The translations under genes were made by a program, and so were the position numbers. Shown in pieces: positions 20,401 through 31,500 of a stretch of 64,000 nt of DNA. A model generated the notes under the pieces. It saw only the letters and a list, made by a program, of their open reading frames with translations. It did no database searches and was not told where the DNA came from. Source of the DNA: Scolanthus callimorphus (lineage: Eukaryota; Cnidaria; Anthozoa; Actiniaria; Edwardsiidae); NCBI GenBank assembly GCA_033964015.1, contig CM066920.1, positions 7,717,912 through 7,781,911 on the forward strand. Reading direction: 5' to 3'. The stretch's first letter is position 1. Every line of letters starts with the position of its first letter.

Positions 20401-23400
20401 CGACAAAAAGAAAGCAAACCTCAAGAACCCTAATCAGGCGCGCAGCGTCCTCTACGCATATGAGTGAACCAAAAAGTGAACCAAAAAGTTTTGTTGCGCA
20501 ACGTTTGCTCAAAACAAGGGCAAGACGCTTTCTTTGCTTGTATTCACATAATGTTTTTGACCGGATATATGCATTTGTGCGTACTTGACAAAATGACCAC
20601 GCGGCGTCTCTGCCAATAGCTTTGCATTACGGGCATGAGCTAGTGAGTCGGCTGACTGGGAAAAAAACTTCTCTAATAGAAGGATGGATATTTCTCAAAA
20701 TTTTCATTAATCCTTTTTATAGGCAAGACGCCAACAAAAGAAACCGACAAGACACCAGGAATCCACACGTTCTCTGCAATCGACATCAATGAAAAATCAG
20801 ATTCGGTTATCTATGGTCTTAATACTACGACGCATGCGCAAAGCATTTGTGACGTCATACAAGGTGGCAAAGCTGAAACGGCCCTTGTGAATCCGACATT
20901 TGTAGCAGACGACGGAGATAACCAGGCAGAAATATGTGAAGAGCGCTTGAAAAGTGAATTTATAGAAATAACGTTGGAAGGAGATGATGTTTTGTCTAGT
21001 AAAAGCAAAAAGGAAATTGATACTGTTAGTAGTTGTTCGAGCGGCTACGGAGAAGGGGAGATGTCAAATCGGGAGGAAGCACCTAGAGGGGACAGCTTCC
21101 TATCCACAGATTCAACTGATTCTACGGACACAGAAAGCATTGATATGTACATGCCTGAGACCTTTCTTGATGCAGTACCACACCACTCAAGCCTCTTCTT
21201 GAGGTCGAGGCATGGGTCTCATCGATCTACCCGCGTGTCTCCTCTCTCAACTCCTCGACTTCCAAAAAAGTCATCTTTCAAAGCCACACCTATCTCAACC
21301 CCTAGACTACCAAGGTCATCTTTTGAATCTACACCTCTTTCTACTCCGCGGCTTCCTAGGACGTTCGATTATAAGCCAAGCCCTTTAGCAAGTCCGCGGA
21401 CAACAACACAGGAATTTGAATTTAGTAATAATATTGGGGTACCCGGGTCTATAGGACAACTCACTTCGCCCGGTGCTGAGGAATACTTGGCAAAAACCCT
21501 GTTGAGTGTAAAAACACAAGAGGAAAATCCCTCAAGAACACTATCACAGAAAAATATAAGAAATGTGGTAGATATTAAAATAACTTTGTCAGAGGAAAAC
21601 GTCTCTGAGGAGACACTTAGAACAATAGATCAGCCGGACTCAAAAGCCCCGGTATCGGGGAGCGCGGTAAAGCCGGTTGAAACGGAAAATGACTCATCAG
21701 AGTTAGTGATTATCGAGAGGAGGAAAGTACAGGAAAACAGCAAGGGCTCGTGGCGCAAGCTCTTTAAGAACCCTATGTTTTATAAGGTAAGAAGTAGGTT
21801 TAGTCTTTAGTAGGTAGCGAAATCACTGAAACAAGAACTAAACATTATACAGTTTTGCAATAATTTTTGTTAGCCGTGACGTCATATCAATTTAGTGATT
21901 TATTCCCGTTAAAAATAGGATGTACGGTGTATACTTTACTACTTGTGCGCATTATTGTATTTCATATACTCTAGTACCTGTGCGCATTGTATAGTATATA
22001 ATTTACTATGTGTGCGCATTATACGGTATATGATTAACTACCTGTGCGCATTGTACGGTATATACTTAACTACCTGTGCGCTTTGTACAGTATATACGTA
22101 ACTACCTGTGCGCATTGTACAGTATATGATTCACTACCTGTGCGCATTGTACAGTATATACTTAACTACCTGTGCGCATTGTACAGTATATATTTAACTA
22201 CCTGTGCGCATTGTACAGTATATACGAAACTACCTGAGCGCATTGTACAGTATATACTTAACTACCTGTGCGCATTACGTACGGTATTTATTTTACTACC
22301 TGTGCGCATTGTACGATATATGATTTACTACCAGTGCGCATAATCTACCTGTGTGCATTGTACGGTATATACTTTAAAAACCATGCGGATTGTACGGTAT
22401 ATACTGTATAAACTTTACGCAATGTATAGTTTAGTACCTGTGGGAAATGAAATGACCACATGTCCTACATTTTCCGGCACACAAGATGCGCTTTATAGTC
22501 TTTTGAAAACAGCAGCAGCTAACGTGTGTCTTATGTCAGAATTGGATAACTAAATGCAATATGCTTTTCTAACATGAGAGCCCGTGGAATGGTGCATTAT
22601 CAGATTTAAACTCCCATCAGATGACGCTAATAGCGCACATTTTCCCATATTTTCGATAGCAATAGCCTACACTGTAGTTTGATTTGAATCTCATCACTTT
22701 TCAGATCGCGTTTGGCTACATGTGCACGCGCATGGCCATGAATGTCACCAACTCGTACTTCCCGATGTTTCTGACGGATCATTTACGCTTCCGAAAGGTA
22801 CTTGACATGGACTGACTTCAAGAAGACTTTGCTGTGATTCAGCACGTCGCACTACGCGACGGCAAATCGTCAAATGAAATGTGAAATGGGGTTTTTAACC
22901 CTACCTCTTGACAATAGACCTTTACCACTTGAGTGGGGGTCCTGTGGTTTGTTTCGGCACTCGTGCGTAACAGTTTCCTTTGTTTGGTACATGAATATTA
23001 AAGAGCTTGCTCTTGCGTTAAGGGAAAAACAAACGATTTCGTGCCAGTTTGGGAAAAACACAGGACCCCCGCGCAAGCGGAAAAAAGTCCGTTGAAAACG
23101 TTGAAAACAGGGGGACGAGGGGGCCGACGGCGCGCAAGAGACGAAGGGGAGCCAAACCGCTACTCACAAGGGAGCGAGAATACAAAAAAAGTTGACAGCA
23201 AATACGCAATTTAAGTTTCTTTTTCTGTTTTTTTTTTTCAGCAAGCGATCGCGTACTTTCCTCTCGTCACACTAACCAGTGGCGTCTTCGCGAGTGTCGC
23301 GACCAAGCATTTGAACAAGTTATTAGGAAACAAGGTAAGCTTGATAAATCAACCTTAAAGAGCCTGTGTCAGCCGCCATTTTGACAGCATACCACCATAT

Positions 23401-26400
23401 CAAGGTGGAGAAAGCATCCATTTCCATCGGCTGATTTAGAGAAGATAGAGCAATTTTCTCGATTGAATTTGGTAAATCAAATCTGAAACTTTGTTTTTCG
23501 ATGTTGATTTACAGATTTCTACACGTAATCCGTCTTCTAATGTCTAACGAAAACAATAATAGGGAGCGTGCGTTGTTCATCAAGTAACTTTTGTCGCATA
23601 CTATTTGTTGCAGTGGGCGTTCTGTCTAGGCGCGCTACTGGTCATGGGATCGTCCTTTTGGTTCTATTCTCTCACAGAAGCCACTCGATCAGCTACGTAT
23701 GCGCCCGCAATCCTGTCGGGATGCGGAACGTCGGTCATGTTTGTCACCATCTTGGCTCTCGCTGCAGAGCTGGTCGACCAAGATCGAGTACGTACGACAG
23801 TTACATTAGATACAAATATATATTATTCTTCAGTTGGGGTTCGTAATAAAATCCGCAGTAGATTTGCATATGAAGAAAAATTCGCACGACTTGCCGAGTT
23901 TTTAAAACTTCCTGCTGATTAGGAAATCCCCCTTACCTTATTTGGAAGGTCTGAAGTAGTTTTCCTTATATCTTAGCGAAAAAAGACAGGAAAATTCACC
24001 AGAACTTGTCGCTGTTCGAGAAATATCGTTCTGTTGGTCGCCATTTTGTTTTTGTTTTCTCGGCCAAAGGGCCTGGTGTCGAGATTGGAACACAACAGGC
24101 AACCCGCGTGGATTCGTAAAAAAAGTATTCAGCTTTCGCTAAGCTATCTCCAAATCCGTGTTGTCGACCCTCCAACATCTCTAAATAGACATGGCGGGAG
24201 GAGGGTTTTCAACAACAAAATACTACTCCCCAGGGTCTTTTGTAATGAGCCACAAATAGGCTTTTTCTTTATCAATCTGTGCTGGCTATAGACTGATGAT
24301 TTAATCAAGCTGCCGCGCGCTCCTTTGGAATCGAAACAAACGGACAAGATACTAGCCCGATACTAGTCATGTTTGGAGCATGAATGGAATTAGGATAAAT
24401 GAAGGCGGAAACGGATGTGGGTTATGTAATACCTCAGACTTTCCTGAAAACCATGTGATGTCTAGAACGAATGTTCGGGTTATTAACCTTGAGGAAGTTC
24501 ATCCAGCAAACCAGTTTTTGCCTCGTTTAGAGGGACGCAGCTGGTAAAATTGAAAGATAACCAGTTTGTAGCAAGATTTGGGCGTTTTAAATGTGTTCTT
24601 TATCTCCAATTATCCTTCATTTAATTGATGGATAATCCCATTGCTCCCGACGGAGATCATGAAATATGAACAGCAAGGCCCACACGAACGCCCGACACGA
24701 AACGAAAGCGCGAAAGACCTGTTCCAGCTTGTTTCGTTGTCGTTCCGTATTTTTTCTGCCAGTTTTGGAACTTTGCCAAAGACAACAACGTGGCGCCTTG
24801 CTTTCATCTTCACTCTAGTTTCGGCGTTATGAGTTGACTTTTAATTCCTATCCTCATCTGACATGTGTTTTTCGCTTTATTTCAGAGTTCTGGTGCGTTT
24901 GTAATGGCCTCCATGAGCTTTCTCGCAAAAGTTTTCCTTGGAACGTTGTTCTTTTTTCTACAAGAATTCTACCCCAAGGCCAACGGGTATGTCGCATTCT
25001 TTGCTGGTCGGGGCTCCTGGGCAACCCCAAGACCTCCAACCTTTACTAAACCACAAAAGTCAAAATGAAAAACAGCTTTCTAATAGAGAGCACGCACGAA
25101 CTATTGGACAGTTACATGGATAATCACATTGTTAGACAATCACAGTGTTACTTGCGTTTCTAATAGTTTTGTCACAGTTTGGTTCAGTTAAATGCATTTT
25201 GTCGATCTACTCTTTGTAACGAGAAATGGCTATCTATTCCTCGTTTGTACCGAGAGACCCACCACCAGTCCCGCAAACATCGCGTTGGTGCTCGCACTAT
25301 GGTGCAATCCTTAAAATATTTCCTAGGGTGCGATTTTCCTCGTATACTCCGTGCTTTAAGCTCTCTATAAACACTGCAAGTATCCCTGAGCATGTTCATT
25401 GTTCTCTGGAACTGTTGCTAAGCACACAGACACATACACAAACACACACAATCAGGGGACATCTAGTCTCTCTCGTCGCGGTAAATACGCCCTGATGGTC
25501 TTAAAATCTCAAGTATAGAAACATAATGAGCCCTAGTGCTGTGCTGAGACTATTGAGTGTATTCAGTGTTCTCGTTGTAGCGATTCAATCGATCGAGTAC
25601 ATAACTCATGATCATTCTTTTGCCATAAAAGTGCAAAAAACTGTGTTGTTATTGAGCAGTTTAAGTCAACTACAAAAGTGACCAATACACCAATACACAT
25701 ATTAACCTCCTAATTATTTCCAAAATATTATTAAAATAACAGTTGTTCATTTCTTGTCTCCAGCCCAGACTGTCAAGAATGCACTAGTTATATCCATCAT
25801 GTGTTTGCGGTCACACCTGGGGTGTCGGCATTGCTTGGTCTAATCGGCTTCTTTATTTTCATCCCCGCAACAGTCAAGTGTAAACACATAAGTAAGTTGC
25901 TCATTGATAAGTGTATGGATGGATCATTCCAGATATAAGTACCGCACATTCTTCAGTTTAGAAATGCGCTTGTGTAGGATACAGCGCGTGCGTTCGTTAC
26001 ACTCTGCAGAATTGTTATTTAGATGCCGGGCTATTGCGCACTTATTGAAAATAATTAGTTGAATCGACACGATGTTTGGCACGGTCTTTCAAACGGGCCT
26101 TAGAAGACGAAAGAGTTCTTCTTTTACCCACTTCTTTCACCTCTGATATTTCACTTGCGTCCCGCGCACGTTAATTTTGGTTTTCACTACGACATAAGCG
26201 ACGTAAACATAAGCATAAGAAGAACAGGAAGAACGGAAGCTTTTGATCCTTATGCTTACGCTTATGTCGTAGTAAAAACCGCACTAAAGAAAATAGCTAG
26301 GTTGATCCTTATGCTTACGCTTACAGTATGCTTTGTTGCTACTGAAAACCAACCCTTACTCCAGGAGTTCTTGTAATCAATTTTTGAAACAATCAAAATT

Positions 26401-26716
26401 CCAAAACAATGCAACGCGCGAACCTCGGGCTCGGAAACAGTCTGTAACAATTTGTGTTGCTCTTTTAGCTCATACAGTCGACGCGGAAACTCAAACTGAC
26501 GATCAGTTCACACTCGACGTACCACTTTCATTCGTCAATGAAATAAGAATTGAAGATGAAAGCGTGGAAAGCGCACAAACTTGCATCGCTCCTGGCAACA
26601 ATATGGAGTGCTTAACAACGACGCTCTCCCCACGGGAGTCCGTATACGACGATACAAGACCAGATAAGAAAACAGAGACAATAGAATGTGGGGACGATCT
26701 TGTTACTCGGTTCTAA
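17472..26716 (+). CDS. MFSD12-like transporter A (10 coding exons)
   Basis: Major facilitator superfamily membrane protein of the MFSD12/GPH-symporter type, about 865 residues. Exons: 17472-17977, 19844-19952, 20312-20393, 20723-21786, 22705-22797, 23242-23334, 23614-23787, 24886-24986, 25764-25891, 26469-26716. All have GT/AG borders and every phase joins. Family signatures: NDL near residue 29, GFICD before the TM2-3 loop, SWHLVGDI, and YMCTRMAMNVTNSYFPMFLT in exon 5 opening the second half. Vertebrate MFSD12 is about 480 residues and sits in lysosome/melanosome membranes, where it is needed for cysteine import; substrate here is inference. Exon 4 adds a cytoplasmic loop of about 355 residues (233-587), acidic and Ser/Thr/Pro-rich, with tandem STPRLP repeats. 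The hydrophilic tail ends VTRF. The start is the first ATG after a strong acceptor and is followed by a basic stretch. Confidence 0.9.
21232..21415 (+). repeat. Coding tandem repeat STPRLP in gene A loop
   Basis: Within exon 4 the protein has three close repeats: a Ser-Ser-Phe spacer, T-P, then S-T-P-R-L-P and a basic residue, about 16 residues apart. A fourth degenerate copy reads SPLASPR. The P-R/K pattern next to serines and threonines is typical of disordered, phosphorylatable linker. No other gene in the window has it. Confidence 0.85.
21935..22440. repeat. Intronic minisatellite (32-bp unit) in gene A
   Basis: About 15 tandem copies of a 32-bp unit, ACCTGTGCGCATTGTACAGT followed by ATATACTTAACT, in intron 4. 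Middle copies are nearly identical and outer ones decay. Since 32 is not a multiple of 3, the 99-codon open frame across it cycles through frames and is not a gene. Confidence 0.92.
23361..23545 (+). repeat. Dispersed repeat, copy 1 (intron 6 of gene A)
   Basis: About 185 bp containing CAGCCGCCATTTTG, AAAGCATCCATTTCCATCGG and CTCGATTGAATTTGGTAAAT. A direct copy with about 85 percent identity by eye is at 60991-61175. No coding sequence and no clear inverted ends. Confidence 0.75.
26179..26280. mobile_element. Foldback element in intron 9 of gene A
   Basis: GGTTTTCACTACGACATAAG at 26179 is matched by its near complement CTTATGTCGTAGTAAAAACC ending at 26280, with a further CATAAGCATAAG/CTTATGCTTACG pair inside. 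Small non-autonomous element by structure. Confidence 0.75.
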
Positions 26717-27035
26717 TGGTGCAAGCTGCCATATAGCCCAAACACGTGAGCGGACACAAATAATAATGTTAAATTTAGAATAACTGCTCAGGGATTTTAA
26801 GAGGGTGGGTATTTCATATGCCCTTTATAAGGGTAAGGGTAGGGTGTGAAAGGACAAAATATAGAACATTAAGATATTATAATGATATTTGTGAAGCTTT
26901 TTTTAAGTATTTTGTGACAAAAAAAAACACTGAAAAAGCTCGGAATTGGTCTAACAATTATAGAAATTATAGAGCCGTCGTTAATTTATTCATGAAAATG
27001 ACTTGTACCTAGTCACTCTGTGACGTTTAAGAAGA

Positions 27036-27041
27036 AATAAA
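27036..27041 (+). terminator. Possible polyadenylation signal of gene A
   Basis: AATAAA lies 320 bases after the stop codon of gene A in an AT-rich 3' region. It is the nearest good hexamer downstream, but the real cleavage site cannot be read from sequence alone. Confidence 0.45.
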
Positions 27042-28515
27042 AAATTACAACTTTGCCAATGCTTGCAAACAGCAGCAGAGATTTTTCCTAATCACAGTCG
27101 TCATCTTGGACGCGCGAAATCAAAAAAGCTCACGCTCACTTGCTTTTTCGTTCAACAATGTTTCACTCTTTCGTCCTCGGGCCAAGACTGGTGGCTGTAA
27201 GCGGGAAATACGGTTTCTGGACGCGATGAAAAAAAAAACACTGCTGCAACTGCGAGCAAGCTACTAAAAGAAAAAGGTATTTTACTTTTTGTATGTTTGC
27301 TTTTTCCTGACCAATCTAAAAATTCAGCTCAGGTTGAAGAAAAATTCGGACTTTAGAAATGAAAAGGGTCGTGAATTGTTACGCAAATGTTCGAAAATGA
27401 ATTTGTTATCTGGTTGGAAGAGGGGAAGTAATGTTCTGTGTTTGTTACAAGGTAATTTATTTAATGACAGCAACAAATGGGAAGTGGGAAGGCTGTGGGA
27501 AAAAGCAATAGATGTTTAGTGCTTTGGAATGAGATTTTTTGCCAAATGTGTTGGTGACATGTTGTGTGTATAGAATATTTTGAGTCACCTTCACCGAAGT
27601 AGCTTAGTTTAATGTAAATGTTATTGCTCAAAGATGTCATTAAAGCTACATGTAAAACTGCAATTATTGCATCGTTTCTACACGATGTCTGTTACCCTGA
27701 AAGAACCCGCGCCTTGCGACGGAAACGTTTAGTTACAAATTGATCTTGAATCGTGTCCTCTAGTTATATACCATCAAGAACAATTATTTCCATAGCGGCT
27801 GAACCTTTTCAAATTTTAATTCCCCAAATTAAATGGAAAGAAATGGAACAGGCTGGCAAAATATTTCACGTGGGCTTCCTGTGTTGCCGCGCGCGCGCTG
27901 AAAATGGCGGGAAATTAAATTTAGGCGGGATCGGATATCAGATGTTTTATTTCAATCCTATGGTTAGAATACTACTTATGAGTAAAATTGAGAAAATTAT
28001 ATTGTAAAAGGAAGAAAATTGCCAGCGTTATATTCGAAAAATAATGAATACCAGGGGCTCATAAATGTGAATACCCACGAATTTCGGTAACACTAGAAAA
28101 TTAAAATACAGTGATTAGTATGAAATATTAAGCCGGGGAAACGACTGACATACGGGGCACGGAGAAATTATCTTTTCCGCCGTCTGAACCTAACCGTAAA
28201 AATACAAAAGAGTAATATAGTTTTGAACTCTCAAAAATAAACTAATTCTGTTTCAAAAGTATAGCTGTTTCAGCGACGTATATCAATTATACTGGGTTAC
28301 TTTGTAGAAAAGTAAAATTGACAAACTTTCTGTTGCCGTGATCTGACATTTAACTGCTTAAAGAAAGAAAATAAAACCAGAGGATTTATAAATAAAGTGC
28401 TGTAGAATAAGAACGATTTCACCACCAGTTTCTGCCGCAAGAGGTTTGTAGCACATGCACTTGGTACTCGGTAAACCAAGTGGCTTCTTCTTATTGCGAA
28501 GTGTTTCCTCTCGCC
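27042..28515. other. Convergent intergenic region, genes A and C
   Basis: The 3' ends of gene A (+) and gene C (-) face each other here. I see no gene. Short open frames (for example 27289-27519 and 27753-28007) have no recognisable motif and no splice context. Confidence 0.5.
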
Positions 28516-31500
28516 CTACACATCTGTTGAGGGCAAATCTTTGAGGACTTTTAGATCAACTTCAGCTATGCTTACCGCTTCCTCTTTACCTGCAAAACAA
28601 TGCGCAAAGTGAGGGATCCAAACGTGAAAGACAATAAGGAAATGTTATATACAAGGCGCAATAGACCATTTTCTTAGTTTGGTTCAAGGACCGGTCAACA
28701 TTAAGGAAATCAGTCATCGTTGCATGTGAACGTTTGTCAATCATATATAAGCATGTGATTGCCAGCACAAATACCAGCACAGCTATCACAAAGACTGATT
28801 CCCTTATTGTTGACCGGTCATGAAGCCGAGCTGGTTGCGCACGCATACCTGAGAATTTGTTCAATGTATAGGCGGGAGGGACAGAGCGGAAATGACCAAA
28901 AATGAAATGTCTAACTTCGCCATATTTAAATATATAAGCTCAAGATTCCCTATACAAAGAGTTTCTATGACCAAAAGCATAATTCCAAATTTTCAAGAAA
29001 TTTGAAGAATATGAATTTTAGATATGATTGAACAAAGTTTGCAGAATTCCTGATCAAAGTACCAATTCTCCCATAAAATGGCACAGAAACCAAAGTTTAA
29101 AGGCTAATATCTCAAAGACAGAGCCATTAGAAAAAGTCATTTTTGATATTTTGTTTCTAATAAGACAAGGAGTCTGTATGCAAAAAATCAAGCTTTTCTG
29201 AGTTAACCTGACCTTATTATTTGAAATTTAGTGATCTAAACAGGTCATTTCCGCTCTGTCGGCGGGAGGTGTATAGATTTCATTGAATTCATCCACTTTG
29301 GGTGGTTGGCAGTGAGAGCATGAGATGGGGCGAGGGACGTTCGATCGAGGCGCACAGGGCAAAACATGGCAAAAACCTCACTGGCTTAGAGGGATTGACT
29401 GGCGGGACAGAACCTTTTAACGCCTTTAAAAAAGTGCAGCGTGAAACAAAGAATTCAGCTGTAAGCATTATTTACCTGATTCCTGTATTGTGCTAATATT
29501 CAGTCGTATTGTTCTTATTTTCATCTCTTCTCCCTGTGATTCTGTGCCTGAAAGCATAAATGTAAGTTCTACACCCGCCTTCACAATTTAGCAACAATTG
29601 TGTTAAAAATGCGTTACCCTTGAGGGTTGGATGGTACACAAACGTATATAAATTAAATTTCACTAATACGCGCGTGTAGCACCAGGCACATTGTTAAGTA
29701 TAGATGCACGCATCTGCGTGTATCACTCGCGCGCCGGGATCCTACCCCCACCACCAGGGAGAAAGAGAAAGGGGGAGGCGAGGGGAGGGGAGGGAAGGAC
29801 TATGACGCGCAAGGTTGATCTGCGTATTGGTATACGCCCATGATAACACGCCTCTGATTGGATCCTACATTACAGCCGAAACCACCATATGAGTAATCGC
29901 GATCCATGTTTTAGAAGCACCGATTTCTTTCGGGCTTTTCTGTCCCACCAGTTAAATCTTACGCCGCGATAGAATCAGGAATCAATAAATGGACGTTTTC
30001 AAAACGTTGATCGCGATGCACGGTCAAATAGCTACCATGGATAGAGCAGATTTCGTATGAATGTGGCAAGTGTCGCGACAAAGTTCTGCGCGCGCGACCG
30101 TGACTGTCCCGCGGGACTACGCGATTTCATTCCGTATCTAGTATCTACATCAGGCCAGATTCCGTGCCGCCACCGCGACCGTGCGGCACTTTTCACAGTC
30201 ATACGAAATCTGCTCTAGCTGGGTTGTGTAGCGCTAAGGGAGAGCAGTTGACTTGGCAGGTTCTAGTGACTGCATGCCAACTATATTGAAAAGGCTAGTA
30301 CGGCAAATAGAGGTTGCTTTGGGATTTGGCCGCTCAAGCGCTGAAAACAATTCGATTCTTTTGCTTGAGTGAACACAACAAGAGCGCTCATAGAACAATT
30401 CCCAGAGAAGCCTTTTTTTAAATAAGTGCATAAGCACTTCTTTGCACTAACCTAGACTACTTGAGGCTAGAGGTAGTGGTGGATGAATGTAATATACTGT
30501 TTCTACTAATGCTACTGCCAGGTGCAACGCTGGAACAAGAAACATGACGAGACGAAGAAATTGGTCGACAGATCTAGAAAAAAAGCAACACCGTCAGCAG
30601 GCCGTAAAAATAAGCTACGATAGATGCGGCTGATAAACTCGGGGCTCCAAGCTTGTCCGTTTCCTCCCCCTTGAGACGGAAATTATAGTGAACACTAAAG
30701 GGGAAATGAACAAAAAGGTCAGAGTTATCCTTTTTCAAATGCTGTCCACACCCCAGAACTTACACTTGAAAATGTGTCGCACGCACGCGCGCCGAAAGTG
30801 GCGGGAATTTAGGCGGGAACATTAGCTAATCACAAAGGGTTCATCGTAAATTGGAAATTTAGATAGAAATCAGATGCGAATGCTTACCTCTCCTGGGGAT
30901 TGCCAGGATATAGTTGCATAATTATCAGCACAACGATCCCATTTATCAATGCCTCGATAGTTGAAGTAAAGTCATCAACTCCCACTGGGCATTCCTAGTG
31001 AATAAGACATTGCAAGCGTTGAAAAAAGTAAGGTTGTACATCATATGACAACAACCAGGCCTCCCTGGATGTTAAAGTTGCCTTTGGGGGTTACAATCAA
31101 TATCCCATCTAGCTAAAGATATATGCTTTCGGATTGGTGGAAAACCCGTTGCTTAGAACGGATCATTTCGCATGTGTGTCAAAGGAAAATGAGACTTGCG
31201 CTTTGGAACTCCAAGCGGTCGAAATACAGGACCGCTAGACAAGGAGAGGTTGGAGGACTTACAGGCTGCATTAGATGGTGCAAATTGCTGCCGCGCAGCT
31301 TACAATCTTACAATCTTTCTATGCCCTTGGCATAGAAAGATAGACTTGGCTCTTTGTTTAGTCAGCTAATCTTGTTTCCTTTGGCCACGACTAAACGCAA
31401 GTCATTCTTAATTCGTCCCCTGATTGTTGGTTGCTGAATTTGTTTCGTTTCTGATTGGCTAACCGCTGTAAAAACCGAGGATTATAGGATGGTGACTTTC

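Noticed and set aside
22044..22343. 99-codon repetitive open frame
   Set aside because: Read-through of a 32-bp minisatellite in intron 4 of gene A; the unit is not a multiple of three.
23242..23334. Possibility that the single-exon frames of gene A are separate small genes
   Set aside because: Ten consecutive exons join in phase and align piece by piece with copy B, so one gene is the better explanation.
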